Shown: one piece after another, positions 46,876 to 61,726 of the stretch
How the letters are laid out: each line of letters starts with the position of its first letter
How positions within the stretch are numbered: position 1 is the first letter of the stretch
Assembly (NCBI GenBank): GCA_029817715.1
Contig: JARUPY010000539.1
Span: 4,315,501-4,379,500, forward strand
Reading direction: 5' to 3'
DNA length: 64,000 nt
Source of the DNA: Melastoma dodecandrum
Lineage: Eukaryota; Streptophyta; Magnoliopsida; Myrtales; Melastomataceae
Program-made: the position numbers and the translations under genes
The notes under the pieces: generated by a model
Told to the model about the DNA's origin: nothing
The model's input: the letters and a program-made list of their open reading frames with translations, nothing else
The model's database searches: none

Positions 46876-49332
46876 GTCATGCCCAAGATTGAACCAGCGG
46901 AGAGAGTTCCATTATTATTAGTCATCTAATTTAGGGATTATATCATGTGTTCTGTTGTTGTTGCATCATGAACCTCTGATGAACAAGGATCAGAAACTCA
47001 GCAGCGGGTGATGATGTTTGCCGCATCTGTTAGTTGAGTTCACTTGGCGCATTCTGGTAGTCTAATTCGTGTACCATGTTAAGAGATGTACAATCTCCCG
47101 GGGCGATACCAACTTCCTTTTTTATTCTTTCTGGTTAAGCAATAAGACTGCTTCGTCATGATCACAGCCAATCCGGCCTGTCATTGAAGTCCGAAGACTG
47201 GTGGATATAAGCATCAAAGGTCGATGCCATGCATCATTCCATTGGTAAATCAGTCCAAAACGAAATCGACATTACATGTGAAGTTAAATCATCATAAAAC
47301 ATAATGACCAGGACCAGGTGGTTTCTTTTGGTTTTTTATAGTAGAGTCACTATGTCCTAGGACCAGCAGGAGGAAGAAACAAGGGACACTATATGATCTC
47401 GAGCACGCACCCTTTGTCCTGTTCACGATCCACGGTGATGGTGACGATCACGAAGAATTCTCGGATGCGACGACGATGCCGACGAGTCGGCATCTCGCTT
47501 CCCCTGCTGCTCCTCCGTCCATCGGTCGATCTCCTTTGCCAGCAACCCCCTGCTCTCTTTCTCCCTGACGACCACTGACGACCTCGATCCACCTCCTGGC
47601 CGTTTCTTGGACTTGAACTTCACCCCAAAATCAAAGCACATGATGACGATAGGATCTCGCGAGGGGGGGGGGGGCTCGGAGGGGAGAAATTTAGGATTAG
47701 AAGGGTGGTGGTGTGATGGATGGGAAGTGTTTGCTTAGGTTTGGATATTGGGTTGATATTTTTGGAACAGTTGGTGTACCAAATCTCCGCAAGAAACTCT
47801 CTTTCCCTTCTTCATGAACGTCATGATAAGAAATAAAACAGTGACGATGGCAATAAGACAACTTATTTGATTGTATTAAATCACACTAAACCATGATTGA
47901 TGAGACTTTCCTAAAGTCACATCGATTGTAGGTTTTATTTCGCTATTATCCGCCCAACTAATCTGGGCCTTAATCTAACGGTCCAGATGGGGTGGAGAAA
48001 CAGACAGGCCCTATGGCTTTGGGCCACATGAATAGAACCGAAGGAAGCGCACTCACTCAAAGGAGGAGCAATCAGTTTGTTCATCTGTAAATCAATTCAA
48101 TCATTGAATGATTTGGTAAGATAGCATGAGAATCACAGCATATCTGTTTTAATTTAGGAAAAAGGGGAGGGAGGGCGGACAAAGGAAAGCTAAATTCCAA
48201 ATGAAGTAAATCCCAAATGGAAACATCGTGGGGAAAAGGCAAGAGAGGGGAGAAGGAGAAGCAAAAATCAAACACGACAAATAGAGATGGAAATGCGGGG
48301 TTTGTATTCCTCCACCCTTTGTCTCTCTCGAATAAGTACAGAATTTGCTAAATGTTTTTGTTTACATGATTTGGGTGTTTTTTGTTTTGTTTTGTGGGTG
48401 GGGGGTAATGAAATGAAATTATGGCCACACAACTGGGTTGCTTCACTTCCACAAATCAATTTGGTGGTCACTAGTCAGTGGTGTTTCTATGGATTGGGAT
48501 GAGAACTCCTTTATCTTTCATTCTTTTCCTCTTTCTCGTATAATTTATTTAGCGGTTGGAGGTTACTCAAAGTACTATGTGACCTGACCCTCTCCATTTA
48601 ACACAAAATATTCAATATCTTCTATACATACAAATATAGTGCATAGTTTATTATGATCCCTAATTGACAAAGTTTCATTCCCCCCCGGCCCCCCAATCTT
48701 TTTATTTGTTCTTTTCCTTGTGGTGGTGGTGGTATGTTCGTGACAGAACAACGTGGAACACTCAAGATTGATCGAGGGGAATGGTCCAATTCTTCTGGGG
48801 TGGCCCCATCAACCTCAAAAGGACACAAAATCACGAAGAGAAATGGTAGTAATGATAACAATTACCGTAATTTGATCTGCCCAAAAACAGTATCAATCAT
48901 TCCGATCCTAAGGAAGGGACAGGAGAAGAAATTGGAAAGACATTTATCATCTTTCCCATTTTACTTCCTAATCTTTTTCGTTCCCAGCCGCCATCACTTT
49001 GACCAATCGCCCCTCCAAACATTCATTTCCTGGTGCCCGACTGCATTTACTCCAAATCTAGTGAACATAATTATAATTTACTGCATGCTAAACAAATTTA
49101 ATCACACTAACCACTGTGCACTAACCTCGGAGAAATTTATGATAATCTTTTTATTTACCCAAACAAATTAATTACTCAAGGAATATAACACATACCCACA
49201 CACACACCATGCATAAAAAATTTTATATTATTATTTTTATCTGTCAAAATCAGAAATTATTTAAGAAAAATAATTTTATTAAAAAAAAAGAGGAGGAGGA
49301 GAAGCATTCGAGAACAACCCCCGAAGGTCCAT
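46876..49332. other. Intergenic region
   Basis: A 72-codon minus-strand frame at 47423-47641 (begins MCFDFGVKFKSKKRPGGG) is preceded by plausible 5' UTR-like sequence but matches nothing I know. Otherwise AT-rich, with a poly-G run near 47665 and CA repeats near 49195. Confidence 0.35.
47423..47641 (-). CDS. Hypothetical 72-residue basic protein
   Basis: The minus strand runs from the ATG at 47639-47641 to a TGA at 47423-47425. The product is basic and hydrophilic (SKKRPGGG near the start, a histidine/arginine-rich end). No domain, signal peptide or membrane segment is visible. Upstream sequence on the same strand is pyrimidine-rich, like a 5' UTR, which is the only support beyond the open frame. 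It may be spurious. Confidence 0.25.
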   Translation of the reverse strand: MCFDFGVKFKSKKRPGGGSRSSVVVREKESRGLLAKEIDRWTEEQQGKRDADSSASSSHPRILRDRHHHRGS

Positions 49333-49342
49333 GACACGTGGC
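49333..49342 (+). promoter_or_regulatory. G-box/ABRE in the MIPS promoter
   Basis: GACACGTGGC contains the CACGTG core of a G-box/ABA-response element. It sits 26 bp upstream of the TATA box and about 170 bp before the ATG of the inositol-phosphate synthase gene. It suggests regulation by bZIP/bHLH factors (ABA, light), which is inference. Confidence 0.6.
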
Positions 49343-49367
49343 GGGAGGAGAAGCGCGGTGGTTGTCC

Positions 49368-49375
49368 TATATAAA
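49368..49375 (+). promoter_or_regulatory. TATA box of the MIPS gene
   Basis: CCTATATAAATCC, a near-consensus plant TATA box, about 134 bp upstream of the ATG at 49509. Confidence 0.7.
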
Positions 49376-49508
49376 TCCTCCATGCAACCAACATGCTGTG
49401 TCTGTCCATATAACAAAGGGGACGAAGAGGGAAGGCCAAGGCATACCATCCCATCTTCTTCCCTTTGTTTCCCGTAACTTCCCCTTTCTCCCTCTCATTC
49501 AAGAAAAG

Positions 49509-52030
<2,522 letters not shown>

Positions 52031-53671
52031 TTGAGTTCTTTCCATTTTCTCTTTTTGTTTTTGAGGTCGTGTTGGGAAGGACTGCTGCTGTTGTTGTTGT
52101 TGTTGTACGGAGATGATATTATGTGGTAAAAAAATTGGTAGGCTAAACTTACTTTCTTGCCGGTTGCAAATAATGCATTCCCTTCTTTTCTGAATTGGGT
52201 TTCTGTTCCATTTCCCCTTTTTTTATTTCTCTCGCGCAATTTGTGTCTACAGGATGAAACGAAATCCATAGTCTCTCATTTCCTCAGTATTCACATGAAT
52301 ATGGTATTATTGTTGTGTTAATCCAAGTTCGCATAGCTTTTAAGCTAATGCAACACTGCATACATATCCTTCTCCATTTTACAGAACTTGTCATTGGCTT
52401 GATATGTGTTTTTTTTTCTTAATTAATCAAAGTTTAACCATGTAATTACTGTTGACGTTAAAGGGTTTTCACATTTTGCACCCCCGAACGAATGTATCTT
52501 CTGATTATGTGTGAACCCTCTATTATAATCTGTTCATATAAATATACGCAATATTTATGTGGTGTTGGAAAATCAGGAACCTAGCGTGTGATCGATCACG
52601 AGTGGCTATATTGTTTTTATTGTATCCCTACACAGGTCTAACCGCTAGATTACCACCAACCCATGAGGCTTAACGTATCACTTGGCGATTAACATTTCAT
52701 GGATTTTTTTTTAAGAATCTTAATATCCCCATTTGCACATTACATATGCATATATAAACACAAATAGCTGGTTAAGCCGTTGTAATTACCATGATTAAAT
52801 ATCGTAATCGTATCTTAAAAAAATTAGTGGGAGGATGGATGGCGTCAGCGAAAGGAGAAAAAGAACAGGGGGTTTGCACCACTCATCGGGGCATTCATTG
52901 TTGGAAGGGTCCCGCCATTTATCATATTTATCGCCATATTTTTGGTTGGGTGGTGGTAAGACCACGACGTTTTTCTTTGCCTTTTTAAATAAAAATAAAA
53001 AATCTCTGGAGTTATTGATTGCTAGTAAGTATTGGCATGTTCTAAAAGCTTGATGTAATGATGATTATAAATAAATAAATAAATAAGTGGTCGATGTTTC
53101 TGTCATTACGAATGCAACCCACCCAAAAGTCCAACCCAATCAAACCATGGCATGCTAACGTGGATTGATTTTGACACAAATTCTTTTATAAACATTTGGA
53201 GTTCGTGAGCACTCCTCTTAAATCTCCATCTCCTCATCATATATTTTTCTAACGCTGATCGAATATTCATACTCATTAAGTTCAAGTTGAAGAATCTCTG
53301 TCTTGAATCTCACCGAGGATCTGGGATTAGTTTTGTCCCCCACGTTTAAACCCTAAAATTAAAGGCTAAGGCTAAAAGTCCTTTTGTTTTGGATCGAGCA
53401 GTCTTAAAGGAATCAGAATCCACACCATTATTATGTCCACGCTAAGCAAGATAAAGTTAGAGAAACCACCCCCATCCACACCATAATATTACAATTACAT
53501 GATTCCGGCCATCTTTCCATGCCACCCACAAAATTTGGATCTACAGTCATACCATAAGATAAACAATGTCATTCCTCCCCACCCCCTTCCTAGCTTCATA
53601 TTAGTCTACTCTATCCAACATCACTTCCGGGGAACCCGGATGTGGACTGACTCACACCCCTCCCCCTCCTA
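52031..53671. other. 3' UTR and intergenic spacer
   Basis: Begins with the MIPS 3' UTR, which carries a TTG/GTT microsatellite at about 52086-52106. An (AAAT)n tract lies at about 53070-53090. No gene recognised. Confidence 0.45.
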
Positions 53672-54898
53672 CTAACAGTTCCATCCGGTCGATGCCGATC
53701 CGTTTGGTTTCGGCAAGCATGGGTTGTTAGGGTTGCGCCTGGATTTCCTCTTCTCTTGCTTCATCATCTGTCCTCTGCATTCCAAGCTACAGAATGCTGT
53801 GTCCCCCCTGTCACACGCAGATCAGTTACAAAAAAATGTTACACCATATCTTAAATAAATAAAGGCCCAACTAGGTGTCGTGCAACATTTCTCTAGTGGG
53901 TACCCGTTGGCATGACAAAAATCTTGGACCATAATTTAATCATGGCTCATGCACAAACTTATTTTAATATGGCCCGCCAAAGTAAGAATGGGGAAAACAA
54001 GCCCGTACTAAGTCTATGGTACATAATTCTGCGAAGAGCGAAACACTGCTAAGTCAATGAAGATTAGAAAGGATTTTGACTTCGAGATTTTTGGGAAAAA
54101 GGTTACGGTGCCACGTTCCATGATTTGAAAAAGATTTTCAGATGGAGAAAATCTGGGGACACGTCCCTAGTTATCTGATTTAATATAAGAAAAGAAACTG
54201 TTAAGTCTATAGCGGGGATAAGAGGCATGTTTATCAGGATCAGGTTGTAATCAAGATTTTAGGGAGTTGATTGAGAGTGTTACGATCTGAAAACGTATCT
54301 TAAGAACGTGACATACATCCAAAACATATCAAAGATTCAGTATGAAAAGAAGAAGATTTTCTTGAGGAAAAACACGACAATCAAAGTCAGAGACATTTGC
54401 ATTATTCATCACCCTTTAGTTTTAGTTAACAGGCGTCTAGACCCCGACCTGGGTGAATTCGTTGAATGGTCCGAGTATCATATGAGGTTTTTATGAAATG
54501 ATTTTGTTTTTATGATGAAATTATGTATAATCATATGCTTAAAAGAATCCGTACCTTAACATGTAAATATCCCGACCAGGGAACAGTCGACGCTTGCACA
54601 GGCCGCAGGTCCGAAGGAAATGGGCCGTCGCCGCCACGGTGTCCCTCTGGTACCACCCGGCGCTGAGACCCCCTCCAGAAGAAGCACCAACACCGTAGTG
54701 ATTCGTTGTGACGACCATCCCTAGGTTAGCTAACTCCGAGCAGCAGTGATCACCCACGTCTTGTTTGAAATCGAGAACCGGGTTCATCGCCGAATCACCG
54801 GTTGGCTCCACCTCAGTGGAGGCCATGGGGATGGGGACGATGTTGGACACGCTGGTGGTCCTCCTCATGGGATGGCGAGGGCGATTGCTGAGCAACAT
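53672..54898 (-). CDS. FLZ: FLZ-type zinc-finger protein (DUF581)
   Basis: Two exons (54555-54898 and 53672-53807), 159 residues. The FCS-like zinc finger is split by the intron, a usual arrangement: exon 1 ends TAHFLRTCGLCKRRLFPGRDIYMLR and exon 2 starts GDTAFCSLECRGQMMKQE. The cysteines are C98, C101, C121 and C125. The tail is basic (QEKRKSRRNP). FLZ proteins are plant scaffolds that bind the SnRK1 kinase and link sugar/energy and ABA signalling. The N-terminus MLLSNRPRHPMRRTTSVSNI is typical of the family. The gene is convergent with MIPS. I recall the Arabidopsis orthologous pair also being neighbours. The 0.75-kb intron is long but has canonical ends. Confidence 0.9.
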
Positions 54899-56133
54899 AG
54901 CGAGGGGTTTCGGCTCGGAACGTTCCCTGGACGAGCGAGAGATTCCTTGGAGGGAAGTGAATGGTGGGTATTAAAGAGAAGGGAAAAGAGGGAAGGTGGG
55001 GGGAGGCAGGGAGGATGGAATCAAGGGGGAAGTTGCTTGCGGACACAAGGCACAACAACAACAACAACTGCTGCTGCTCTTACATCATTAATCTTCTTAT
55101 TCGTATTAACACTTACTTAAAATGAAATTTTGCTTTCGATGATGACATCATAAAGGTTGAAATCGCCACCCCTTGAGCATTAAACAAATAATACTCTATT
55201 AGCACGGGGTTAGAATCGAGTGACCGGCCACGACCTTAGCACAGGAGCCTATTATTGCTTATATGATTCATCAAATGCGCACGTACAATCCCTGTTTTTT
55301 TCACACAATTACTTAATGTTATTTCGCCGTTCATAATTCATTTTATTTTCTTTTTTTTTCAATTTTTAAAATCCTAGCATTAAAATAAGTAAGGGAGTGG
55401 AAAAATTTATAAATGGCATTCGCTGTAAAATAAATATTTTAAAAGGGACAGGAGTAGGACGAACAAATTAATTACTACCGGAGAAAATAATCAAGTAGCA
55501 TCCCTCACTTGTTTTACTCTAAACAGTACGGCTACAGTCCAAGTAATCTTAACATGTCCGTGACAACTTTATATTTAAAGAAAAGAAAAGAAATTCACCA
55601 ATGTATATGATATATTATACATTTTGGAGTGTATATAATTCTTTAAAAAGTAATTAAAACTGCTTTCCTTTCATTTTAATATATTATTATTTTGGAGTGT
55701 AATTAATATGTCTCAGTTAGCTCCCTCACATCAGACTATGCATTTTTTCCTTAAAAATTTTTTTATGAAATATATTACAGATGAAACATTTTTCTAAAAA
55801 AATAAAATTCACGAAATATCGATTTGTGGTATTAATGTTTCAATGACTTTGTTTAATAAACTTTACATGGCATGCGTTGTTACATGAATTTACGATTTAT
55901 CGTATGTAATTATTCGAAAAAATGGATTTGTGACCCCAACTTTCTAAATCGTTATTTATTTTAAAATATTGTTAGTCAATGGATACGATAGTTTTTGATA
56001 AAAAGTTTTACTCACAAAATTTGGGAAAACGTGATATTAAAGAAATTTTCTAAATAAGAAATGATATTAAAGTTATTTTAAAATAAGGACATAAATCGTT
56101 TAAAATATTAATTTAAGGTTATAAAAAATAATC
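54899..56133. other. Intergenic AT-rich region
   Basis: Upstream of the FLZ gene, with CAA and CTG microsatellites at about 55048-55080 that probably lie in its 5' UTR. The rest is AT-rich with no recognised feature. Confidence 0.4.
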
Positions 56134-56412
56134 CATAACTTGTGCAACGAAAAGGACCCGAATGTCAAATGCAGAACTCCAATTTTGAATAGTTTGGAAA
56201 GCATTTGGGGATCATTTAGGCTTCGGAAAATGCAAGTTCGGAAGCATCAAGGCACAGAGCATGCGGGATGCACAACCTTGCATAACTTGTGCGCGGAGGT
56301 TTCACCTTGTGCAAACGAAAGGGACCCGAATGACAAATGTAGAACTCCAGTTTTGAATAGTTTGGGAAGCATTTGGAGATCATTTTGGCTTCGGAAAATG
56401 CTAGTGCGGATA
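56134..56412. repeat. Tandem repeat, about 1.6 copies of a ~168-bp unit
   Basis: The segment beginning 'cttgtgcaacgaaaaggacc' at 56139 recurs at 56306 ('cttgtgcaaacgaaagggacc'). About 105 bp are shared, including 'ttttgaatagttt', 'agcatttgg' and 'cttcggaaaatgc'. The period of ~168 bp is in the range of plant satellite monomers, but only two copies are present. Confidence 0.7.
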
Positions 56413-56659
56413 CACAAAAAAGTCGGGAGCACGGATCGTTATTTTATCAAATAATTGGCATCACAAGTTGATATTTTGCTAAAACAATTCATTACAAACT
56501 TTTTAAAAATATTTATATATTTTTTATGTGGCATACTGGAAGGGAAATCACAGATACCAAAGACGGGTAAAGGTATTGCATGACGAACCAGATGCGACCG
56601 CATCTCGCGTCGTATTAAATCCTTCTGTGAGCACAAGGAGTCAGCCACTCGTCCAGACG

Positions 56660-59315
56660 CTAGAACCCCACGTACTGTGTGTACTGAGATTAAGCTTCCG
56701 ACTGCATCGCCATTGGGGCACGCGTGATGTGGTCCGGCAGGACGAATGCATCGACGAGCTCCCCCGCCATGTTCCTCACCTGGAAACAAAGGTGCTCTAC
56801 GAGCTTGTGGATAGTCTGAGATCATGTGTTTCAAGAAAAGCAACAGAGCCTTGAGGTCAGACAAACATAGTACCGTCTTGAATCCACTGGCACGGGTGCA
56901 CAATTTTAAATGTGTTTGGTTCGTACCTTAGCTTTGTTTGGGGCCACGTAATCGACGTTACGGTAAGTTCCTATATCGTTCCAGATTCGGTCGAGCACGT
57001 AGAGGTCGCACAACACTTTGAGAGCCGCTCGAGCATTCTGATCAGGACACTTGAGTGGAGGAATAAAGATACGAACGTAAACATTCAAAGCAGTTTTGGT
57101 TAAAAGAAAAAGAATACCGGACCCGGTCTCGATTCTACTACTCTTGCCTCTGAACCTATTCGACGAACTTAGCCAGGATGACCGACTCAATGTGGGATTC
57201 AGCGAGGCTCAGGAGATGATTTAAGCCCCGGTTCCAAGCACCAAATGCACCGAGAGTCTGAGTGTGCTTACGAATTCGCACAGCTACGCTCTGGAGCAAC
57301 CTGGATGTTCGGTACTGCATCGAGGAAAACGTGAGGTGAAGAACATGGAAGGACAGCACAGTGCCTACTTGTGATTTTGGCACGAGGCAAGGTAGTGTTT
57401 CAATCTCTCACCCTAAACGGATCCAGCTGAAACTTGGGATCCCGTAAATGATCTTCGCCTTCCCATCTAGTAGTAATGGGATTTGGCTGCGACAAATAAC
57501 TATTCATCGATTCCTTCAAATATCTCCAGGTCACCGAATTGGTACCACCTTGAAACTTTTCCTTGTACTGCTTTAGCAGATCCGCGGCAACCTGCATAAG
57601 AACTCAAGAGTTTTTAAGCCAGCATCCATGTCACAAACAAGACTAAACTAAATCACATACAGACCTGCTGCAGAAGTACGGTGTTGTCCCCTTCGAATGT
57701 TTGGAATATGTTATGGTCATTCCTCAGGCCTCCGAATCTGTTAACAGCAGCATACCCATGCCCTCCACAGGACTCTCTGCAGATCCTTATGGACTTTGCT
57801 GTATAAGAGGTCACGTATGCCTTGAGGCCAGCTGATAGGACATGGACGTCTCCCACCAGTTCATCATCGTGAGATATTTTCATCTCCGAGTACTTACTTA
57901 CCAATTGCCCAGTTGCAAAGTGGAATGCATAGGCCGATCCTAGAATTGGCATGAACTTGTGCTGTTGAGACTGATAGTCGAGGATGCTGACTTCAGGCTA
58001 CTTCGGAGGACCGAACTACTGACGCAGTAAAGAGTACCTCGTGGCAATAGTAATGGCAATCTTGAGGACTCCAACTGAAGAATACGCGAGGCCCACCCTT
58101 CCACCAACCAGTTCCCCCAGAGTGGCGGCAAACCTCTTATTCACAGTTGGGAGAGGACTCGTGTATTTACCATCCCGAGAGACATCCCCAAACCTGTTCA
58201 GAAGATTTTCTCTGGGTATTCTCACAGTGTGAAACCTCAATGCCCCATTATCAACACCATTCAACCCAACCTTATACCCACAATCGTTTATTTTGGCACC
58301 AGGAAGAGTCCGGTGAGTTTTCATTTCCTGAATCGGGACAATGGAAGCATGCACTCCCATGTCAGAAAATCCTTCCTTGCCTTGAGTTGGAAGCAAAAGC
58401 TTGGCGAAAACTGTAGCAAACTTCCCGTGAACTGCAGCGTTGCCAATCCACCACTTGATCGCCCCATCATTTGGAGTGTCAATTATGAACTCATCGTTGA
58501 CCAGATCGAATGTCGCAGTCGTCTGTATTCCCTGAACATTTGACCCTTGTCTACAAATAACTCAGAACTCTGTAAAGGAGACAAAAGGATATTTAACTTG
58601 GAAGGATCCATACCATGATGAAGTTCAGTCATTGCACCCGGATACTCCAAAGAATCAATCCCATCGAAGTACTTATCCTTATGCCTTTTCGTTCCCAGGT
58701 TGATAACCGAGCCACCTCAAAGACTGCCAAGTTAAACAGAGTAATACCTGGGACGATGTAAACACTGGCAGCAGGACAACATTGGCGACTAGGATACTTG
58801 GAGTTACCTATATTGCACCCCCATTTTGATCCCAAGAGATATGTCCATGCTACCGATCGCCTCCATGATCGCGAAATACTTCTCCGGATCCTCTAATGCA
58901 AACCTAAGCACGACACCGTGAAGCACATGACAAATTCCCTCAACTCGTCCTCTCCCACAAATACCACACTAACAAAAACCAACCTGAAAGGCCTGATCCC
59001 GGCCTCCCTGACCAACCCCAGCAGCTGTCTCATACAAAGCTCACGATGGTCGTCCTTCGAGATATCCACTTGGGTATGCAGCTCAGGTCTACTGAGGAAG
59101 TACTCGTACACCTTCTCCTGGACGTCCCTGTGCTTCCCCCTGATGTACTCAACTAGCCTCACAGAGTCGAACTCCACCTTCCTCGCTCTCGTGCATGCCG
59201 TCATCACCAGCCCGGTCCTTTGGACAACCTCCCCATCCAGGTGTGCTCCAAGCATCCGCATCCTATCGGCCACAATCGCCACAGTAACATCGTGGCTTGT
59301 TCAGCTGGAGTCCAT
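56660..59315 (-). pseudogene. ACX2: Acyl-CoA oxidase 2 (ACX2-like) pseudogene
   Basis: The minus strand preserves nearly the whole ACX2 coding sequence in order: a PTS2-like RMRMLGAHL near the N-terminus, EISKDDHREL-type text (VDISKDDHRELCMRQLLG), [36 protein letters not shown] text, [45 protein letters not shown], and the end SQYTQYVGF with TAG at 56660-56662. Five in-frame stops disable it: TGA 59301-59303 (codon 5), TGA 58717-58719 (in SLWGG), TAG 58016-58018 and 57998-58000 (both glutamines in RQQFGPPKQP), and TAA 56690-56692. Two codons (CF) are also lost in the YTGCFAM block. No frameshift was seen and the splice sites I checked are intact. ACX2 normally starts peroxisomal beta-oxidation of long-chain acyl-CoAs, so an active paralogue should exist elsewhere. 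Confidence 0.9.
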
Positions 59316-60339
59316 GTCGTAGCAGAAGAAGAACAAGAACAGGTAGCGGTTTGGAGTGTTTGGAAAGTAGATCGTTTTGGAATATGGTTACGTTTGATGG
59401 GGATGGGCCAGGAGGAAAGTCGAGTAAGATGACGTGGAGGGACGTTGGCGGAGGAGAGGGGTTGGAGTTTAGGCCCGCATTTCTAGGCATAGAGGATAGG
59501 GACGGCAACGCCGACGCTGACGTGGAAACTTGGGTCAATTTCGGCGAGACGTTAACATAACATAATTAAAAATTGTAGATTTATTTTATCATCAAACATC
59601 ATAAAAAAGAAATGTAAAAGATGAAGAGTACATTTTATAAGTGCGTGTAATAAATTCTCTCGCAGTACAACAAAAAATGTCCAAAATTCCATGCGAGGAA
59701 AGTTCCCAAAGATTAATGAAAAAAGTGTTTGATTCCCCGAAGGGGACTTTTCCAGTCAAAACTCTATAATTTCGATTTCTCTTTTGGACAGAGTCGAACT
59801 TATAAATATCGACTTTGGAGCTATATTTTAAAAATTTTAAAACTTCATGTCTTATTTTACAATTTTTTTTTCACTAACAAGTAAAATGGATCAAACCCAC
59901 GAAAAGCAAAGCTACGAATGGACAATCCTGACCTACCTAAATTTAGAATACCAAATGAAAACTTTTTTAAGTAACTTGCAAGAATAAGAAGTCATTATCA
60001 TGTCTTGTATCTTATCAATCAGAACAATATCCATTGCACAGCCAACACATACGTACTCCGGACACAACGTACCAATAGCTTAACATGTCCACCCGGAACA
60101 ATCAAAGGTTTTTAGGGCAAGTCCTAATCTGTCACGAGGCAAACCATTTGTCCTACTGGTCCATATCATGTATCAAAATCAAAGTCCCAGTACGTCTCAC
60201 CATGCGATCAAGTGATAATGGGAACGGGATAGATGAAACCCCCTGGCAGTGATGTAGTATGCGAAGATTTCGCATGTATTGTCAGTTTACCTCGTCGAAA
60301 ATTTGCTGAATATATCTGGCAGATATGCATGAGGCAGCC
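59316..60339. other. Spacer between the ACX2 pseudogene and HCC2
   Basis: Upstream of the oxidase pseudogene and downstream of HCC2. It probably includes the HCC2 3' UTR. No feature recognised. Confidence 0.4.
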
Positions 60340-61726
60340 TCACGAGTCAGCGGAGCTCCTGTTGGTTCTTGTCATTTCTGTGAGGATTGTTTCAGCAAGT
60401 TGCTCGGCAGTGTACTCCATCCCAAACACTCTCACGATCTCCGTGTTGGGGTTCAGTAAATACCTGTTAAAGTCAGCCACGACTGACTGAACACCCTCCC
60501 AAGATGCACAGCTGCAAGCTTTAAGATTAGGCTTTGTGGGGTTGCTTACATGTTGTGGGATGAATCTACGAGATAGTCTTCTCCTTCCTCTTCCATCTTC
60601 TTGAAGTAAACACGATACTCCTGTGCCATCTGCCTGATGGCATTCACCGGTCCAGTGAGTCCGATAATGCCCGGATCGAATTCTGCAGTACTTTCAACAA
60701 AGGGTTCATGGACAGAATTAGTTATTCAGTAGGATAACACAAAGCAGACGCAAAATGTGACTCCGAGAAAAAGGAAATCATGCTGACCTCTAAGGTATGC
60801 TCGTAGATGAGAAGGCTTATCACGTTGAGGATCAATTGTGACGAACACAGGTAAAATCCTGGATTTCTGTTTATCACCTTGGTTTAAAAGGGTATAACTG
60901 TCAGGAGGGTCCCAAAATTGTCTATTATAAGGTGTTCCAATGGAGAGACAATCAACCTATTATATCAAGAGCTTTAGCCATTGTCCTGAGTTGCTCTGGG
61001 CCAACATCAGGGGATGAAGTATACCCGAAATATAAAAGTACACAGTTCCCCATAAGGTCTTTTTCAGTCACAACCTGGTTTTTGGTGTCAGTTAAGGTGA
61101 AAGGGCCACCTATAATCGGTCCTTTTGCAGAGATTGCTACAGGAGTATCTCCTTCACCTGTTAAAGATGATTTCCCCTAGAATATCTCAGGAAAAAGTCC
61201 ATGCATTGGCAGAAAGTAGAAAGAAAGACGTGTGTCACATTATACCCTTCCTGATTACTCTCCTCTCGTCATTGTAACGGAACAAAAGAGCAATGCCTGC
61301 GATCCCCCCCACTGCCACCACAGGCTTCCAGCAAGAATGAGAAGAGAACAGATTAAAAGCTTTTTCAAAAAAACACAGTACCATATGAGATTGCAGACAA
61401 CTGGACTGAGAGTAATAGCAATATGGATAACAAAGACGATGCTGTCACAGAACATGACATACAATTGTATAAGTTTGCCAAGACCCCGAAGACTCAGTCT
61501 CAAAGGGCGTTACAGGATGCCTGCTTCCTCGTTGACTGCTGTATTTGGATGCATTGCCAGAGTAATTACAAAAACAAGCCCACCTTGGCTGACAGAACCT
61601 ACAAGAAGAAGCAATTATAATCATTCCACGCCCCAAATGTCCCATACTCACCTAACACAAGTCCTCCATTAACAACATCACCAACCGCATAATTTTCTAC
61701 TGGTTTTATGTCCTTTTCAGTATCAA
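60340..61726 (-). CDS. HCC2: SCO1-like copper chaperone homologue HCC2 (5' exon unresolved)
   Basis: Exons placed with closing phases: 61246-61311, 60957-61157, 60788-60877, 60550-60682, 60340-60463 (stop TGA 60340-60342). An upstream exon ends at 61652 and starts near 61712-61726. Translation shows a hydrophobic anchor followed by RYNDERRVIRKGEG, then KGPIIGGPFTLTD, YFGYTSSPDVGPEQL, LPVFVTIDPQRDKPSHLRAYLREFD, IIGLTGPVNAIRQMAQEYRVYFKK, VDSSHNMYLLNPNTEIVRVFG. This is HCC2, a mitochondrial inner-membrane SCO-type protein. The CxxxC copper motif of true SCO1 is replaced by GYTSSPD, as I recall for HCC2 of other plants. The first exon with the mitochondrial presequence probably lies near 62290-62405, but I could not join it in frame. 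Confidence 0.85.

Noticed and set aside
52791..53053. Overlapping 65- and 72-codon plus-strand frames after MIPS
   Set aside because: No homology, no splice or promoter support, AT-rich flanks.
57156..57158. Sixth in-frame stop (TAG) in the ACX2 pseudogene
   Set aside because: It falls at an exon border (GAATAG|GTTCAG) that I could not place with certainty, so it is not counted.
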